From: Metaphire vulgaris
Lineage: Eukaryota; Annelida; Clitellata; Crassiclitellata; Megascolecidae
Assembly (NCBI GenBank): GCA_018105865.1
Contig: CM030834.1
Location: 21,625,922-21,689,921 of the forward strand
Length of the DNA: 64,000 nucleotides
Reading direction: 5' to 3'
The notes below the pieces were generated by a model. It made no database searches, was not told the DNA's origin, and saw only the letters and a list, made by a program, of their open reading frames with translations. Made by a program: the position numbers and the translations under genes. The first letter of the stretch is position 1. Each line of letters begins with the position of its first letter. Below are positions 1 to 12,451 of the stretch, piece after piece.

Positions 1-1361
1 TAATGATGCATTAATAACATATGTCATGTGATGCTGTTGAATTAGAGGTATAAAAATCTGAATTAAACTACATCAAATTGAAACCAATGAAGCTGTCTCA
101 AAAAAGTTATAAGAAACTGACCCTAATTTAATACATATAGTGCCCAATTGTTACTGACAGATAGTAACAGTGAGATATTTGGATGAATTAAAAGCACTAG
201 CTAATAAATGCCTTTGTTTATTAGAACTGTTGCTCTGAATATGCAGGATCATTGATAGTCCTGTCATCATTAAAAAGCCATTTGTTTACAAGCCATGCCT
301 CAATAATTTAGCCCTACACTAAAAGTACACATGACAAAGACTTAGATTTCCCACATTAATTCAGTCCGGTATATTTGACGCTGCATCTGTTATCATTATT
401 GTCATTGTGTGTTTATTGGTGTCCAGTAGTCTCTAACACAATCCAATCACACACACACCCACACCCACGCACACAATAGCAAAGCAGACAACAGCATCAT
501 ATAAATTGCCCTGATTAATTACTCACAGTGGTCCCAACTGGCTCAAGGTCCGTGATCTATTTTACTCACATAATTTTCATGAAAATAATTAAATTCTGCA
601 TCTGAGCCGTGCAAATTTTGCGCACTTGCACAAACACAGCATACAAATTATTACATTGATCAAAGCAATTTTATAACATTATTTCAAAATGCCTTTCAAA
701 TGCTTTGCCCAATACATCTGCCTATTCCTTGTTCCTTAGAAATTATACAAAGTCATCAAAGTTTTAATGGTCAATTGATATTGAACAAAACACAGGCACT
801 AGTAATATTATTCTTAATCGGTCCTATTAAAGTTTTATTTTTTCAGTCACTGTGTTCTCTTTTAATTCTCATTTTCAAGTGCTCAGCATTCAAATCAGCA
901 TTTGGAATCTGGGCAAACCATAGTCTCCATTAACCAGTTCAAGTTTCATCATAAAGCTGCAGCTTGGAGAGTTTAAACAGATGAAACTGTTTTGACAGCA
1001 GCAGAATAGCTGTATAGGCTTTTTTACAGTAAAAGCCACAGCAGTGGTTGTCAAATGCCTGTCCAGAAAGGAAGTTTTATAAAGCGATTCGGATTGTAGG
1101 CCAAAAGAGCTGAATTGGCCATCACAGACTTCACTTGAAGCAGTAAAGGTGCACAAGGAGAGACAGTCTTCTAAATATTAAACTTCAGTTAGGTAATCAC
1201 AAAGAAAGTTTGTCATGATATTCCAACTCCAAATAAACATGATTATCAGTAACAAATATTCCAGCTACAATGTGCATTCTAACAATATCCACTTGGACAA
1301 TATTATGATTTGCAAAATATCAGCATCTGAAATGAAACATGAAGGCTGTAATGCTACACAT

Positions 1362-1490
1362 GTCTCGGGCAGCTTGTGGTCAAAGTCTGGCCTGGCTCTA
1401 ATTCTACTTGGATTTGGTGCGCTGTCGGATGATGCCCTGGGCATTATGATAGTGGCACTATAGAAGTTGATTGATTGATTGAAAGTCAGG
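1362..1490 (+). repeat. SINE-like fragment with (TTGA)n tail
   Basis: This copy ends in GGCATTATGATAGTGGCACT followed by ATAGAAG and TTGATTGATTGATTGA. The same 3' end is found in reverse at about 37908-38040 and in shorter form at about 35715-35760 and 43838-43880. Recurrence at independent loci with a simple-sequence tail indicates a retroposon 3' end. Confidence 0.6.
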
Positions 1491-1907
1491 AAGCAATCAT
1501 AGACAGGTCAGTCAATTCATGCAAGAAATGCATAAAGAAACAGAGTTTTGGATGACAATGTCATACAGCAATAAATGAAATAGTGTATTAAACAGAAAAG
1601 AAAAGCAACGGGTATTTAGATAACAACCAGATATGCATTTATATCATGGCAATGCCTATATAATTCTGTAGTTAAAGAATTCTAGAGAGAACATGTCTAT
1701 ATAAAGCACACAAATATACAGGGTATCACAATACAACACAAACAATAGCAAAGAGTGACTTCACAGTATAAAATTTAATTGCTACAATTCGAGATTATCG
1801 TAGACCATAAGTGTAAGAGTAATAATGGCCGGTGTGGAAACCACAAGTGAACTATATGTAATCCACTAGAGACTGAATTCTATAACTAACACAGTGAGGA
1901 AGATGAC

Positions 1908-2285
1908 AATAGCGCTTATCGGATAACCACATTATAGTTAAAATTAGAATCGGGAATCAGGTCACGCGCACTGCGCATGCAAATGTGGACAGTAAATGGT
2001 TGAATGCGAGCGGTATTTTAGAAAATTTTAAATATTAAATACTAAATTAATGCCGTTAACAATGCTCTGTACTCGAGCCAACATTTCAATTCAACAACAG
2101 AGTTGCCTTTAATATCACTACAACGAAATTTTGCTCCTGGAAAGTCAGATTTTAACAGCTTTATTTTTAAAAAACGCGCTGCTTGACGCCATGTAACCCT
2201 CATGTTCACCAGCTGCTCGCTGTCCACATTTGCATAAACCTGCGCGTGCAGCCTTGACCTAATTATTGTCGATAAGCACTATCGT
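1908..2285 (-). mobile_element. Inverted-repeat DNA element with SAP-like ORF remnant
   Basis: The two ends form a long imperfect inverted repeat. The left end (about 1908-1996) contains AGCGCTTATCG, CACGCGCA and GCATGCAAATGTGGACAG. The right end (about 2215-2285) read in reverse contains AGTGCTTATCG, GCACGCGCA and TATGCAAATGTGGACAG. Between them, on the minus strand (about 2042-2227), is a short frame containing SDFPGAKF followed by GNSVVELKCWLEYRAL. The latter resembles the first helix of a SAP DNA-binding motif (ELKxWLxxRG). It looks like a shortened DNA transposon or MITE that retains the start of an ORF. Superfamily and target duplication are not resolved. Confidence 0.5.
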
Positions 2286-2773
2286 AACTGCAACTCTGCA
2301 TAGCATATCAAAATATCGAGTTTCTGCAAATGAAACTCACATAGATTCCTGAGACAATGGGTCATTCTTACACATTTCACACTAATATAATTATGAAATA
2401 TGCATAATGCTCAACTGTACATTATTCTGGATTAATTGCAGAGGAAAAAACTGATCACTTATACATCACAATTGAAATAATGCAAGAAATTATTACAGAA
2501 AGAAAACTTGAAAAGGAGTGTGATATTAGCAGCCTAAAGCTTTTGGGACAAAAACACAATTAACCACTAATTTCTTTCCAACAGCAATGTACCCAGCCTG
2601 AAACAATTCAACAATCCACTCAACGATATGTAAGACAAAGTTCCCAGCACGACCAATAAAATCGGCAAAAGTTAGTTTAACATTTTAGTAAATTAATGCA
2701 TTGATTTTACTTATCTATTATGATGACGCCTTAGAAGTTGATTGATTGACAAAACGTCTCTGTGTCAACCTAC

Positions 2774-3086
2774 TTTGAATCAGCTGTTCCAGCTTTCGTC
2801 TGTCGACTCGAAATCGTTCTTCCACGTAATCGGGGTCCTTAGTTTTGTCCGTCTCTTCCTCCTCCACATCATCGGGCGCTACATCATCGTCTCCCCTCGC
2901 ATGCGGCGGCAGCGGCGTTGAGGTCTCGTCGCATTTCGCGGCGTCGACGTCTTCGGTCGGGACGGATTCGCGAACGTTCTGCTTCATTTCTAGGCGATCA
3001 AAATCTCTCGAATTTCCTATAAAATCCAGTGTTTCTCGTTGTTCGTCGACAGTTCTACGCGAATCATTTGCACCGTTCGTCTCCAT
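2774..3086 (-). CDS. BICC1: BICC1 (Bicaudal-C) first coding exon, partial gene
   Basis: This is the first coding exon of a Bicaudal-C family gene, an RNA-binding KH/SAM-domain regulator of mRNA translation and stability. The encoded N-terminus is acidic and low in complexity, and ends in VEERFRVDRRKLEQLIQ. That closely matches the conserved SEERFRVDRKKLE segment which precedes the first KH domain in vertebrate BICC1. I chose the ATG at 3086 because the nearest in-frame upstream candidate is GTG, not ATG, and an in-frame TGA lies just beyond it. The exon ends at a donor reading GTAGGT on the minus strand, leaving one base of a split codon. No KH-domain exon is visible between here and base 1, so the remaining exons lie to the left of the window. 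The family call is good; the exact start is likely but unproven. Confidence 0.8.
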
Positions 3087-4258
3087 CGCCTCCACTGCAT
3101 CCTCTATATCCGCTCAAAATAAACACTCTACCTAGGTAAGTAAGCAAAACAACAGCTCACATATACACATATATCACAACACGCCGTTTATCATCTCGGC
3201 TATTCCATCACTGCCACAAGGGTGACATCCGCATACGCTTATGACGTCTAGAAGTCTACCAGTAGGCTAATAGATAAGAATTAATTATGGGATTGTAGTT
3301 CGTCAATTTGACAATTTGTCTGGCGATAATGACTGCTCGGCGCCGGTAATTGTAGTGACCCAACATATAGCGCGGACACGCGAGCTTCTCAGAGGCTAAC
3401 TAAAAGTAGGTTAGACTGGCACGACGCATCGATCTAAGCGGCACGAATTCTGAACTTGTCCAGAGAATCGGTGTATATCGACCACTCGACAGCATCCCAC
3501 GCATCTCTGTAAGAGTCCTGACTCCTTGGCTTCTGGCTCGCGTTAAACAATTCAGTTCTAGACCGCCTTTCCTCCGGCTGGCTGCTCGATCCATGTCTCA
3601 GCTCCCCGGCCAGCTGAAGGCCCGGTGAGGTTCCTGCCCGCGGAGAAGGAGAACTGTGTGCGCAGTCGAAGCTCGTGTATCTTTCGATTATGACTCTGGG
3701 CGTATAGGCCTACACATCGATCGTGTGGTGATGTATAGGCCTAGATCAAGAGTTGAAAAATAGCTTCCAACAGCTAATAATGCATTCCAGGCTGATCCAC
3801 CCACGCCTATAACACACGCCTAAAATGCAAATATATCAGAAGACGTACGGAGTAATGGTGACAGCCAGATTAGTCAAGCGTATGAACAAAGTCAACTACA
3901 GGCGGAACTTATAATAATTTTTGCAATTGTCGTCAGCACACGGGTTTTCTGAAAGAATGCGCATAACTCGATCGTGTCCAACGCCAGGTCGCGTTCGTCG
4001 ATCGGCAGGACGTGGGCTATCTCCCTTTCCCTCGATAGATGGATTCTGTGATAATTCACATCTATCCGGGTTCGTTGAGTTCGGAGAGTTAACGTCGTAA
4101 GCACTCACATGTATGACGGCGAGGAACGAAACTTATAGATGGGTTTGCAAAATTGCTCGAGTAGCCTATTTCTGTGCCATCACCTAGGCCTATATTAGCG
4201 GCGATAGACGAAGAATCTGATATAGATACTGCGCACATCTATGAACGGGATTGCTATA

Positions 4259-4518
4259 AAGGCTGTCCATTAATTACAGTACTACAACGAAATAGAGCAG
4301 TGTCTGAAAAAGTTTGACAATTGCTGACAGAGGAGGTGTAAGAGAGGTTGACGTCAACAATTTCAATTTTTGTAAGTAGGCCTAATCAAAAAATAGGAAA
4401 TTACATGAAATGCTATTTATTACAACGGGCAAAAGCCTGACAAGCAAAACGTTCATCACCGCCATATTTTGACACTGATGAGTGAGGAAAAAACGGTCAT
4501 CATGGTAAAAAATAACAG
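4259..4518 (+). mobile_element. Partial copy of GGGGCTGT-terminus DNA element
   Basis: The left end reads AAGGCTGTCCATTAATTAC. The body shares GAAAAAGTTTGACA, GTTGACGTCAACAATTTCA, AATCAAAAAATAGGAA and CATATTTTGACACT (with small differences) with the element at 57078-57500. The right terminus of the full element is missing here. It lies about 460 bp upstream of the PSMD12 start codon. Confidence 0.7.
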
Positions 4519-4779
4519 CTGTATATCTATAGGCCTAATTTCTCTCTCAAGCTGTAGGGCGTCGTAAGCCATTGGAAGTGTCAATGGCATAACTTCGCAA
4601 TTGTGTCACAGTATTGTTTTTCCGTTCTCAATGTTCTGGCAATATAGTTTGATGGCACTTTTAAACCAACATTGGACTCTGTATGTGGCAAGTAATTAAA
4701 ATGTCAACAGTAGCCCAAACAATTTTCATAATATATTTGTAGATCTCTTTCATATTTTTGCATATTTTGCTTGGTTATT

Positions 4780-4856
4780 TAAATGTACTCTTGGTTTGTA
4801 CATGCATCTGTTTTAAGTTGAGTTGAAATAAATAATCTTCAATCAATCAATCAATC
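4780..4856 (+). repeat. Retroposon 3' tail ending in (TCAA)n
   Basis: The sequence AAGTTGAGTTGAAATAAATA followed by TCAATCAATC ends a retroposon-like tail. A related tail in the opposite orientation is at about 7114-7230, where the repeat is much longer. These are probably 3' ends of the same non-LTR family. Confidence 0.45.
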
Positions 4857-4978
4857 AAAAAATTGCGCTATAGACATCCCAAACGAGCGTGTTACATCTC
4901 TGGCCTGGCGGTGTTGCGTTCAATGGTTAATTTTTGCTGTATTTGATAAAAAAATCCTCTTTATTTAGCTGTTGTGAG

Positions 4979-7120
4979 ATGGCGGATCTAACGGATATGT
5001 CGGATGGAAGAATCCAGAAGATGGAAGTGGATTACAGCTCGGCCGTCGACGAAAAGATTCCGGAATGCGAGAAATTGGCGAAAGTAATTTATTGCACTCT
5101 TAAATGCTTGGTCACCCTAACTGGCGGTCGCGTTTGTTCGTTTGGAGTCAAACGTTGGAAAACTTGGATTAGATTCCGCATAAATAAATAGATTACTGGT
5201 TAAAACGGGTCAACGGAGGATGTTGTGCAGATTTTATGAATTACAATAGATTCCGCTTAGTCAAAATATAGTTCTTTGAGCGATAATACATCCACTTGAT
5301 GGCTTGTCATGTCAGCCATGGAATATGATATATGCTAGAGGGAGCCTGTAGGAGAATGGAAGTGAAGCCAGTTTGCCAGTGTGTCCAGTCTTATTGGTGA
5401 CTCTCTAAGTTCTAGTATCGACGTTGATTGCTGTCTTGTCTGATCAATATTGTATTTATTCTAGCACAGCTCTTATTAGTTTTTGCTGTCTGTGTGATTG
5501 ATACTGAGATTTGATGTCCAGAGAGCAGCATTTGATGAAGCTCTTAACAGATTTATTTAATGTGTACAGAATCGCCATTGAAAGGAACACAGCTATAATT
5601 TCAATCGTTTATGTCCTCTGCAATATATAGACTACTTCCAGTTTGTATTAAATTCTTTAGCTTAACAGGTGATTCAATAATATTCTTAAATGAGTGTAGC
5701 TACTGTCACAGTTTATTCTTTATAGGTTTTTTATCTACCTGGCTGTTTTAGCTGGCATGTTCAATGACAAACTTCATTATAACTTAAAGATTATGCTAGT
5801 CCTGATGAATCAGAAGTATTGTAAGTAATGAAAGTTTTAAATATGCTAGATAGAATAAAGGTTTTTGTCGAACTTTTTAGAGTGGAAAACTTACTGAAGC
5901 TATTGACAGCCTCATGTCGCTAGAAAAACAGACAAGAACAGTGAGTATGATGGTTGAAGTGCATTGTGCAATTGGTTACAAATAAGTGCACGATTGATTT
6001 AATGGTGTTATTTTCTTAGGTCTGACAAAGACTTGTCTTGACTTGTCAGACTTGACTTTAAAAATTCCTTCTGTGGACCATTTTTAGTTTGGTTTTGCCA
6101 ATTTGGTTCTGTTTTTTTTTTTATAAGGGAGCAGATGCATTGTCAACTGGCAGAATTTTGGTTGCCATTGTACGGATGTGCTTTGAAGCCAAGAAATACG
6201 ATTTACTGAACGACAATATAGTTCAGCTGACAAAGAAACGAGGGCAGTTGAAACAGGTAATTCTATGTTGATTTTGACAAATCATTACTTATTTTAATAT
6301 TTCTAATGATGTGCCACCTCTGAACTAGAAAAACTGTTGTCTAAAATAATTTTGAGGCCATGGTTTTGTTAACTTGTAGTGGCAGAATTTGAAAAACTTC
6401 CTTACTTTTCATTATGTTGAAAAACTTAAAAAAACTTAGCATGATTTAAAGTGGCTTAGAAGGCATTACTGCCTGTGTGAAAGCCACTAGGGGCACTAAC
6501 GGGCTTGAACCCGCTCCGTCAGCCTGACGCTCCAGCACGTAACCCACTCTGCCATCTTCCGCCCCATGCATGTGGTTCATATATTCATCAACACTTGTGT
6601 ATACTCCTGGTCAGTTAGGTATTTCTTGCAAATTGCATTTGCAGAAGACTTGATTGACTCTATCAGATTAATGAGAAAGAAAACTATTATGATTTTTATG
6701 ATTTTGAATATTTCAGATCGTAGTGAAATAAGTTTATAGTGTCTTCGTTTTTGCATTTTTAGGCAGTTACTAAGATGGTTCAAGAAGCCTTCACGTACGT
6801 CGATAAAATCAACCATGCGGAGAATAAGCTCAAGTTGATTGACACACTTCGAACTGTGACAGCTGGCAAGGTAAGTTATTTACGGTAAAAAACTTAATAA
6901 TTCTACATGTTGCTGAAAAATTTTACTTATTGCTTGTGTGATTAGAAGTTTTTGTCAAAATTTTCGCCTATATTTTGTTTCCATCTTGTCAAAATGTTTG
7001 TTAGATATATGTGGAGAATGAAAGAGCTCGACTGAGTCTCATCCTGGCAAAGATAAGAGAGGACGAAGGCAAGATAGCTGAGGCAGCTAGTGTCCTTCAA
7101 GAACTGCAGGTATCATGGTT

Positions 7121-7178
<58 letters not shown>

Positions 7179-10100
7179 TCAATCAATCAATCATTTTTAT
7201 TTAAACTCAACTCAAGAGTTGTTACTTGCAATATACCAGAATACTTTATAATAACAGTGCAAAAAAGAACCTTAATTAATAGAATAATTTAAAACAGTGT
7301 TCGATACTAATGACACATTGTTTTCCATCCAAGGTAATGTCAACAAATCTGATTTCAACGACAGTTATGCTTTCATTTGCTTCATCTATCTCCTGATTAC
7401 TCATAGTACTACTGTTAGCATTGTGAATTTTTGAGGAACATACCTGAAACAGACTATGTGTAAAACATCACAGCGCTAGTTGTGCTAGTGTTAACATGTT
7501 ATGCTTTAAGCTTCTGCGCTATCAGCCGAATACTTTCGTTTCTTGACTGATCAAATTTTCCACAATGTTTTTAAGGTGGAGACATTTGGATCGATGGAAA
7601 AGCAGGAGAAGGTTGAATTTATCCTTGAACAGATGAGGCTCTGTCTGGCGAAGAAGGACTTTGTACGCACACAGATCATCAGCAAAAAGATCAGCACTAA
7701 ATATTTTGAAGAAAAGGATACTCATGTTAGTGGAATTACTTAACCTGCAGTATAGAATTGATACAGCATGGTGGTTAGGAAACAGGTTGAATGTCTGTGT
7801 GTTAGAATGCTGTGCATTGGAACTGTGCGCTTTAGAACAGTGCCCGCTAAAATGATGTACTGAAATTTTTCATGAATATCCAAATTAGATTGCTGAAATT
7901 TGACAACTTTACCAAACAATACTTATTTAGATAAATATTTGTGGACAAAATCATTCTTATCAGAATTATACTAAGACAAGAATTGTTAAATGAATTCATG
8001 TATAAACATTAATCAGTATTCTTACAATGAATGAAATGATTATCTCTTGTTTGCTAGATTTTTTGTATTTGAATAGAAATATTCATAAACAGAGGTTATA
8101 GAAGCCATGGCATAGCATTGTGCTGTGATAAGTTGTTGGTTTTGTATTGTAATTTGAATCATGGAGTGCAAAATGAGAAAATTTGTATTTAAACTTGGTT
8201 AAAATAATAATAACAACTTATAATAATAATAAAAATAATAATAAATGTATTTGAAAAGCAAGTGATAAAATGGTAATATTGGAAAGTTGATGCTGTTAAT
8301 CAAGTGATTTGAACCAAATAAAGCTAGTAAGAAAGTGATCACTTTGAAACTGTTTGTTTGCCGTTATTTTCATTGTTCTTGTGTGTTTTGACACTAAAGT
8401 CAGCAATCACATCAACAACAATACTTTCAAAAGAATTCAAATTATTGCCCTTGTTTTGGTGGCCATGAATGAAAAGTAGACATATAAATCCATCTTGATT
8501 TTGCTACAAAGTCACTTTAGTAAAAGATAGTTTGTCAACATTGTTATTGCTATCAGGTTGATTGCAGTAATGCTTGTTTTGAATTAAGATGGTGAACTCG
8601 AATATGGAAATCCAAAAACGCTTAGTTCATTGTTTTCAATGTTCATGTTGTCGGATGCAGCAGCAAATGATCGGGGCTAAAAAGGCTATTGCATGTATTT
8701 GTGGATGGACGGTGGCATTATTAGTTTTGTAGCGTGAAAGTGAATTATTTTAAGTTTTTGACGGGTCACTTGCAAATGGTTCTTTGTTTGACTGATGTAG
8801 GCTCTGAAGTTGAAATATTACCAGCTGATGATTGAGTTAGATCAGCACGAGGGCAGCTATCTTTCCATCTGCAAGCATTATCTGGCTCTTTACAATACAC
8901 CCGTCATCAAGGAAGACGTCCAAAAGCGTAACGAAGTGAGTTCAGCCGTAGAAATTTTCAACATCTTGTCTTTGGATTCGTTTGATTTGGGCCGACCGAG
9001 ACAAACTGTTGATCATCTTGCAGAGATACTTTATACCATACTGTGTTTCAGAAGCAGGATACTGTTTGTTGTATCACAAATTGGAAATATTAACTCACAT
9101 TTTAATTGAAACTGTTGTTTTGAAACCTTGGTGAAATGTCCTTCTAAGTATTGTGCCTATGCTATAATTTTAAAAAGTTTATAACATTTACAGAAAGAGA
9201 AATACACAGATACAGATGGAAGGGAGGGAGCAAAGGGGAGGAGAGGGAGAGCATGGTCAAAAAACTTATAATTTTCGCTTAATGCAAGTTCATTGATAGG
9301 TTTGAAAAAGTGATTGTTTGAATTCTTTCAAGAGCCATCTCCCCCACCGCTGTTATCGTTTGATTGCTTTCTTTTTAGGCTTTGATCTGCGTTGTCATCT
9401 ATCTGATTCTGGCTCCCTTTGATAACGAACAGAGTGATCTCGTCCATCGTGTCAAGGCAGATCCTTTGCTCGAAGAGATTCCCGTCTACGAGTAGGATCA
9501 TTATTACTAAGATTTGTAAAAGCGTTGTACGAACGAGGTGCTGAGAACTTGGGAATAGTACTTCAGTATGTAAATGCTGATCGTGTATGAATTTTGAAAA
9601 TTTTTGAATATTTAGTGCCTCCGTCAGTCATAGTATAGAGATGTGTGGTACAAATATTTGTGATATTTTGTTGTTGAGTAAAGTTTTCACTTATTTCATG
9701 CAGAGATCTTCTGAGACAATTTACATTGTCAGAGATTATGTGCTGGAGAGACCTGTGCTCTCAGTTTGAGGAGAAGTTGCGGGAAACTGCTCCAGGAAGT
9801 GATATCTTCAGTTCCAAGGATGAAGCAGGAGAGAAGAGATGGAAGGATTTCAAAATACGCATGGTGGAACATGTTAGTCATTTTATTAGTATGCCCAGTC
9901 TCTTCAAGAAATGTTTTAATTATAGATCGTGCTTTTTCTAGATAATTCTAAGAATATGCATCTTGTTTTACATTATTCTCCACATATTGGGTATTATCAT
10001 ATATTTTTCTCTTTGGGCCGTTCTTTGTCCCATAAGCCTTGTTTATATTGTAGTAGGGGACCTGTTGTTGCTGTGTTTGCTATAAGTTCTTTTCAGAAAT

Positions 10101-11512
10101 CATTTCAACATGAAAGTGTTTGTTGGTTCTGCCACCTACTGTGGCGGCTAAGGGCAGGGGCCCGTGCCCCCTGCCCCTACTGGCGTGCCTGCCCCCCAGT
10201 GCCCCCAGTTGGGACCAGAAATCATTTCAACAACAAAATGATTTTGTTAGTTCTGCTTGCCAAATCCTAGAGCCGCCAGTGTCGCGATTGCTTGCTTAAG
10301 TTATTTTAGAATTTGTTTTGAAATCACGACTGTTTTTCTTTTTGCGCGCGCGAAGAACATCCGCGTAATGGCCAAGTACTACACTAGAATGCATATACGA
10401 AGGATGGCAGAGTTGTTGGATTTGTCTGAAGGGGTAGGCGCTCTTGCCTGGTCTTGCATAATTTTGTAGCATTTCATTTCTATTTTACAATTTTGTAATC
10501 TTTATAAAATTTGTCATGTGTGCATGTGTGTGTGTGTGTGTGCCTGCCAGAAGTAACATTGATTTCTAATCGTTTTGGACTTTTAATTCGATGATCTGTT
10601 AGCTTAAAGGCATGACATTTATAGTAATCATGGCAAAAACTTTGCCATGACTACTATAAATGGTGTTATATATAAACTTATTATATTTAATCAGTTTTAA
10701 GATTTGTTGTGGTCTCTGCAATGGTCTGCCTACTATATGCACATCATGTAGTTTGGTTTGGGTTCTGAATTCACAGGCTTCTTCTTGCACCCAGCTTATC
10801 AAACTTTGGGGGTTTTGCAATATCTAGACATAAAATACGGGAGCATGGTTAGTGATGGCAGGAATCTTACCATGCTATTGGAATGTAGCAGGTTTTTTTA
10901 TTTACATATACCTGTATGTTGATTTTGAATCAAAAACATATGCGAATGTGACGTTATGTGGTTGAATAATAATAAAATGAATGGATGGGTGGAATAAGGA
11001 GATAACTGTATCCGACCCCCAATGGTTTGAGTATCAATAACAATAAGAGGAGTAACTGCATTTACTTCCATATTTCACCGGACCCTTCAACTGATATTTT
11101 CAACACTAATGGGGTAACTGGATTTACTTCATTATTCCTCTGGGCCCTTCAATTGACAATCTCACCATTAAGGTGGTAACTGCATTTAATTCCTCATTCC
11201 ACCCATCCATTGAATTTTGTGTTCTGAATTGTCTTATGTTTGTTTATCACATTGTATTTTGTGATTTGGTGATGTGCTGTGACAATATCTGAATTTTAAC
11301 AGGAGACAGAAGAGTTTCTGTCGAGCCTAGTAGTAAAGAAAACAGTCCAGGCTAAGATTGACCGGCTGGTTGGAACGGTTAACTTTGAGCGCCCAAAGGA
11401 TCCAAACGACGTGCTGAATGACTGGTCGCACAACATCAATACGCTGATGAACCTCGTCAATAAAACGACTCATCTCATTACGAAAGAAGAAATGGTCAAC
11501 CGTCTTCAATGA
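4979..11512 (+). CDS. PSMD12: 26S proteasome non-ATPase regulatory subunit 12 (Rpn5)
   Basis: PSMD12/Rpn5 is a PCI-domain subunit of the 19S lid that scaffolds the deubiquitinase module. Eleven exons join in phase: 4979-5083, 5881-5940, 6128-6256, 6763-6870, 7005-7109, 7576-7725, 8801-8935, 9379-9491, 9704-9872, 10356-10433, 11303-11512. Together they total 1,362 bp, or 453 aa plus stop; the human protein is 456 aa. Diagnostic segments are KMEVDYS and SLEKQTRT near the N-terminus, [44 protein letters not shown], and in the C-terminal PCI/winged-helix part [23 protein letters not shown] and LVNKTTHLI. All introns have GT-AG ends. Eight of ten introns lie between codons; the two around 9379-9872 split one codon and fall between codons respectively. 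The start is the first ATG, giving [12 protein letters not shown], similar to the human N-terminus. Confidence 0.96.
6438..6566 (-). mobile_element. tRNA-derived SINE in PSMD12 intron 3
   Basis: On the minus strand the head begins GGGGCGGAAGATGGCAGAG, which contains an A-box-like sequence (GGCAGAGTGGG). A B-box GGGTTCAAGCCC lies about 40 bp further on (plus-strand 6500-6513). The body ends with CTTTCACACAGGC and CTAAGCCACTTTAAATC. The same 3' end occurs without the tRNA head at three other sites in this window, so this is a dispersed SINE, not a functional tRNA gene. Confidence 0.75.
7114..7195 (+). repeat. (AATC)n microsatellite
   Basis: Over fifteen near-perfect ATCA units start a few bases after the exon 5 donor of PSMD12. 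The flanking ACTCAACTCAAGAG suggests it is the expanded tail of a retroposon inserted in reverse. Confidence 0.8.
10136..10222 (+). mobile_element. Truncated copy of a hAT-like MITE
   Basis: The segment from CTGTGGCGGCT through GGGCCCGTGCCCCCT and AGTTGGGACC matches, in reverse orientation, the right half of the element at 52518-52706. It lies in PSMD12 intron 9. The second terminal repeat is absent. Confidence 0.6.
10979..11213 (+). mobile_element. MITE with GGATGGGTGGAAT termini, copy 1
   Basis: The terminal inverted repeats read AATGGATGGGTGGAATAAGG and, from the right end in reverse, CAATGGATGGGTGGAATGAG. The interior has four spaced versions of a GGTAACTGCATTTACTTCC motif. A second, nearly identical copy is at 63515-63759. 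The element sits in the last intron of PSMD12. No ORF is present. Confidence 0.8.
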
Positions 11513-12014
11513 ATTTCTGAAATTCTTAGTTGATCAGACGTTCGGCAGTTTGAATAGAAACTTCTAGAGAAATTGAATTCTCTCGCGGAATTTTTTTAGC
11601 ACAATATGAGAATGTTTACGTTAAATTTGAACGGTTCTACTTTTATTTTGAATTTGCAAGTTCACAGTAGTTTTGCAGACTGTCTATTTTGTCTTGAGTG
11701 TTGTTGGATGGTATTATATTACAGTTTTCTTGTAATTTAATTTGGCTTTTTGCTGACAAATAGGGATAAACAAATGATGTTGATAATCCAGATAGTCATG
11801 CAGATGACAAGATGCTTAAGAGCCTTCTTAAAAGTTTTCTGTCTTGAGCATGATGCCTTTTAAATTTGTTTCCTTACCTCTTAATCCATTACTTCCTCCA
11901 GTGTTTAAGAAAATCTACCAACTAAAATACTGTTAGGTTTGCAGTGCCTTTGCCTTTGCAAACATTTACAGTGTGCAAAAAATTAGTACAGTATTTTGCT
12001 GCAGTGAAATTCTT

Positions 12015-12020
12015 AATAAA
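12015..12020 (+). terminator. PSMD12 polyadenylation signal candidate
   Basis: This is a canonical AATAAA hexamer in the AT-rich 3' flank, the first good candidate downstream of the PSMD12 stop. No transcript evidence is available to confirm cleavage there. Confidence 0.5.
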
Positions 12021-12451
12021 GATTATCATATTTTTGCAATTTTTTCTGATTAATTTTCATTTTAGAAAAGTACATGTATAGTCTTTCAAAGACAAGTTCT
12101 TTCTCTGATATTCAAAGCTCCATTACTTTTGCTACTATGCATTATAATAAACTCATGAGATTTTAGTTTACTTTAATCCTTAAGTTAAATTTTAGAAATA
12201 TATATATTACTTTCAAATTTAGAAAATAGTGCTCCATTTCTTCAGTTACCCTGCAGCAAGTCAGACTATTTCAATGTGAAGATATCTCGATACCCAGTCT
12301 TTCACAGTTATTGCAGCTACTTTACATGGTCAATATGAAAGCTGTATCACAGTGCATACATATACTGGATCTCTTAAATTAAATATGGCACAGCAATGAA
12401 GCTATATAAGGTGAAAGTGAATTCCATTAAAAATGAAAGGTGTGATTCCAG

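Larger units (their letters stand above)
1..2773 (-). other. BICC1 intron 1 (partial)
   Basis: This stretch lies downstream of the BICC1 exon 1 donor and holds no recognisable KH-domain exon. It is AT-rich. It carries a SINE-like fragment ending in a TTGA-repeat tail (about 1362-1488), a CA-rich tract near 451-474, and an inverted-repeat element at about 1908-2285. The open frames around 700-1460 lack coding character. Confidence 0.6.
3087..4978. promoter_or_regulatory. Divergent intergenic region between BICC1 and PSMD12
   Basis: This 1.9-kb stretch separates the start codons of two head-to-head genes. The BICC1-proximal part (about 2800-4150) is richer in CG dinucleotides than the rest of the left half, as expected for promoter-associated DNA in invertebrates. 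No TATA box is obvious at either start. A copy of a DNA element lies at 4259-4518 and a LINE/SINE tail with a TCAA repeat at about 4780-4856. The short open frames at 3400-4108 have no recognisable product. Confidence 0.5.

Noticed and set aside
3892..4108. Two overlapping 70-codon minus-strand frames in the divergent promoter region
   Set aside because: They overlap in different frames, carry no recognisable motif, and sit in CpG-rich noncoding DNA.
6482..6566. Possible tRNA gene on the minus strand
   Set aside because: A- and B-boxes are present, but the 3' part continues into a repeated SINE body and no clean cloverleaf with a normal acceptor stem was found.
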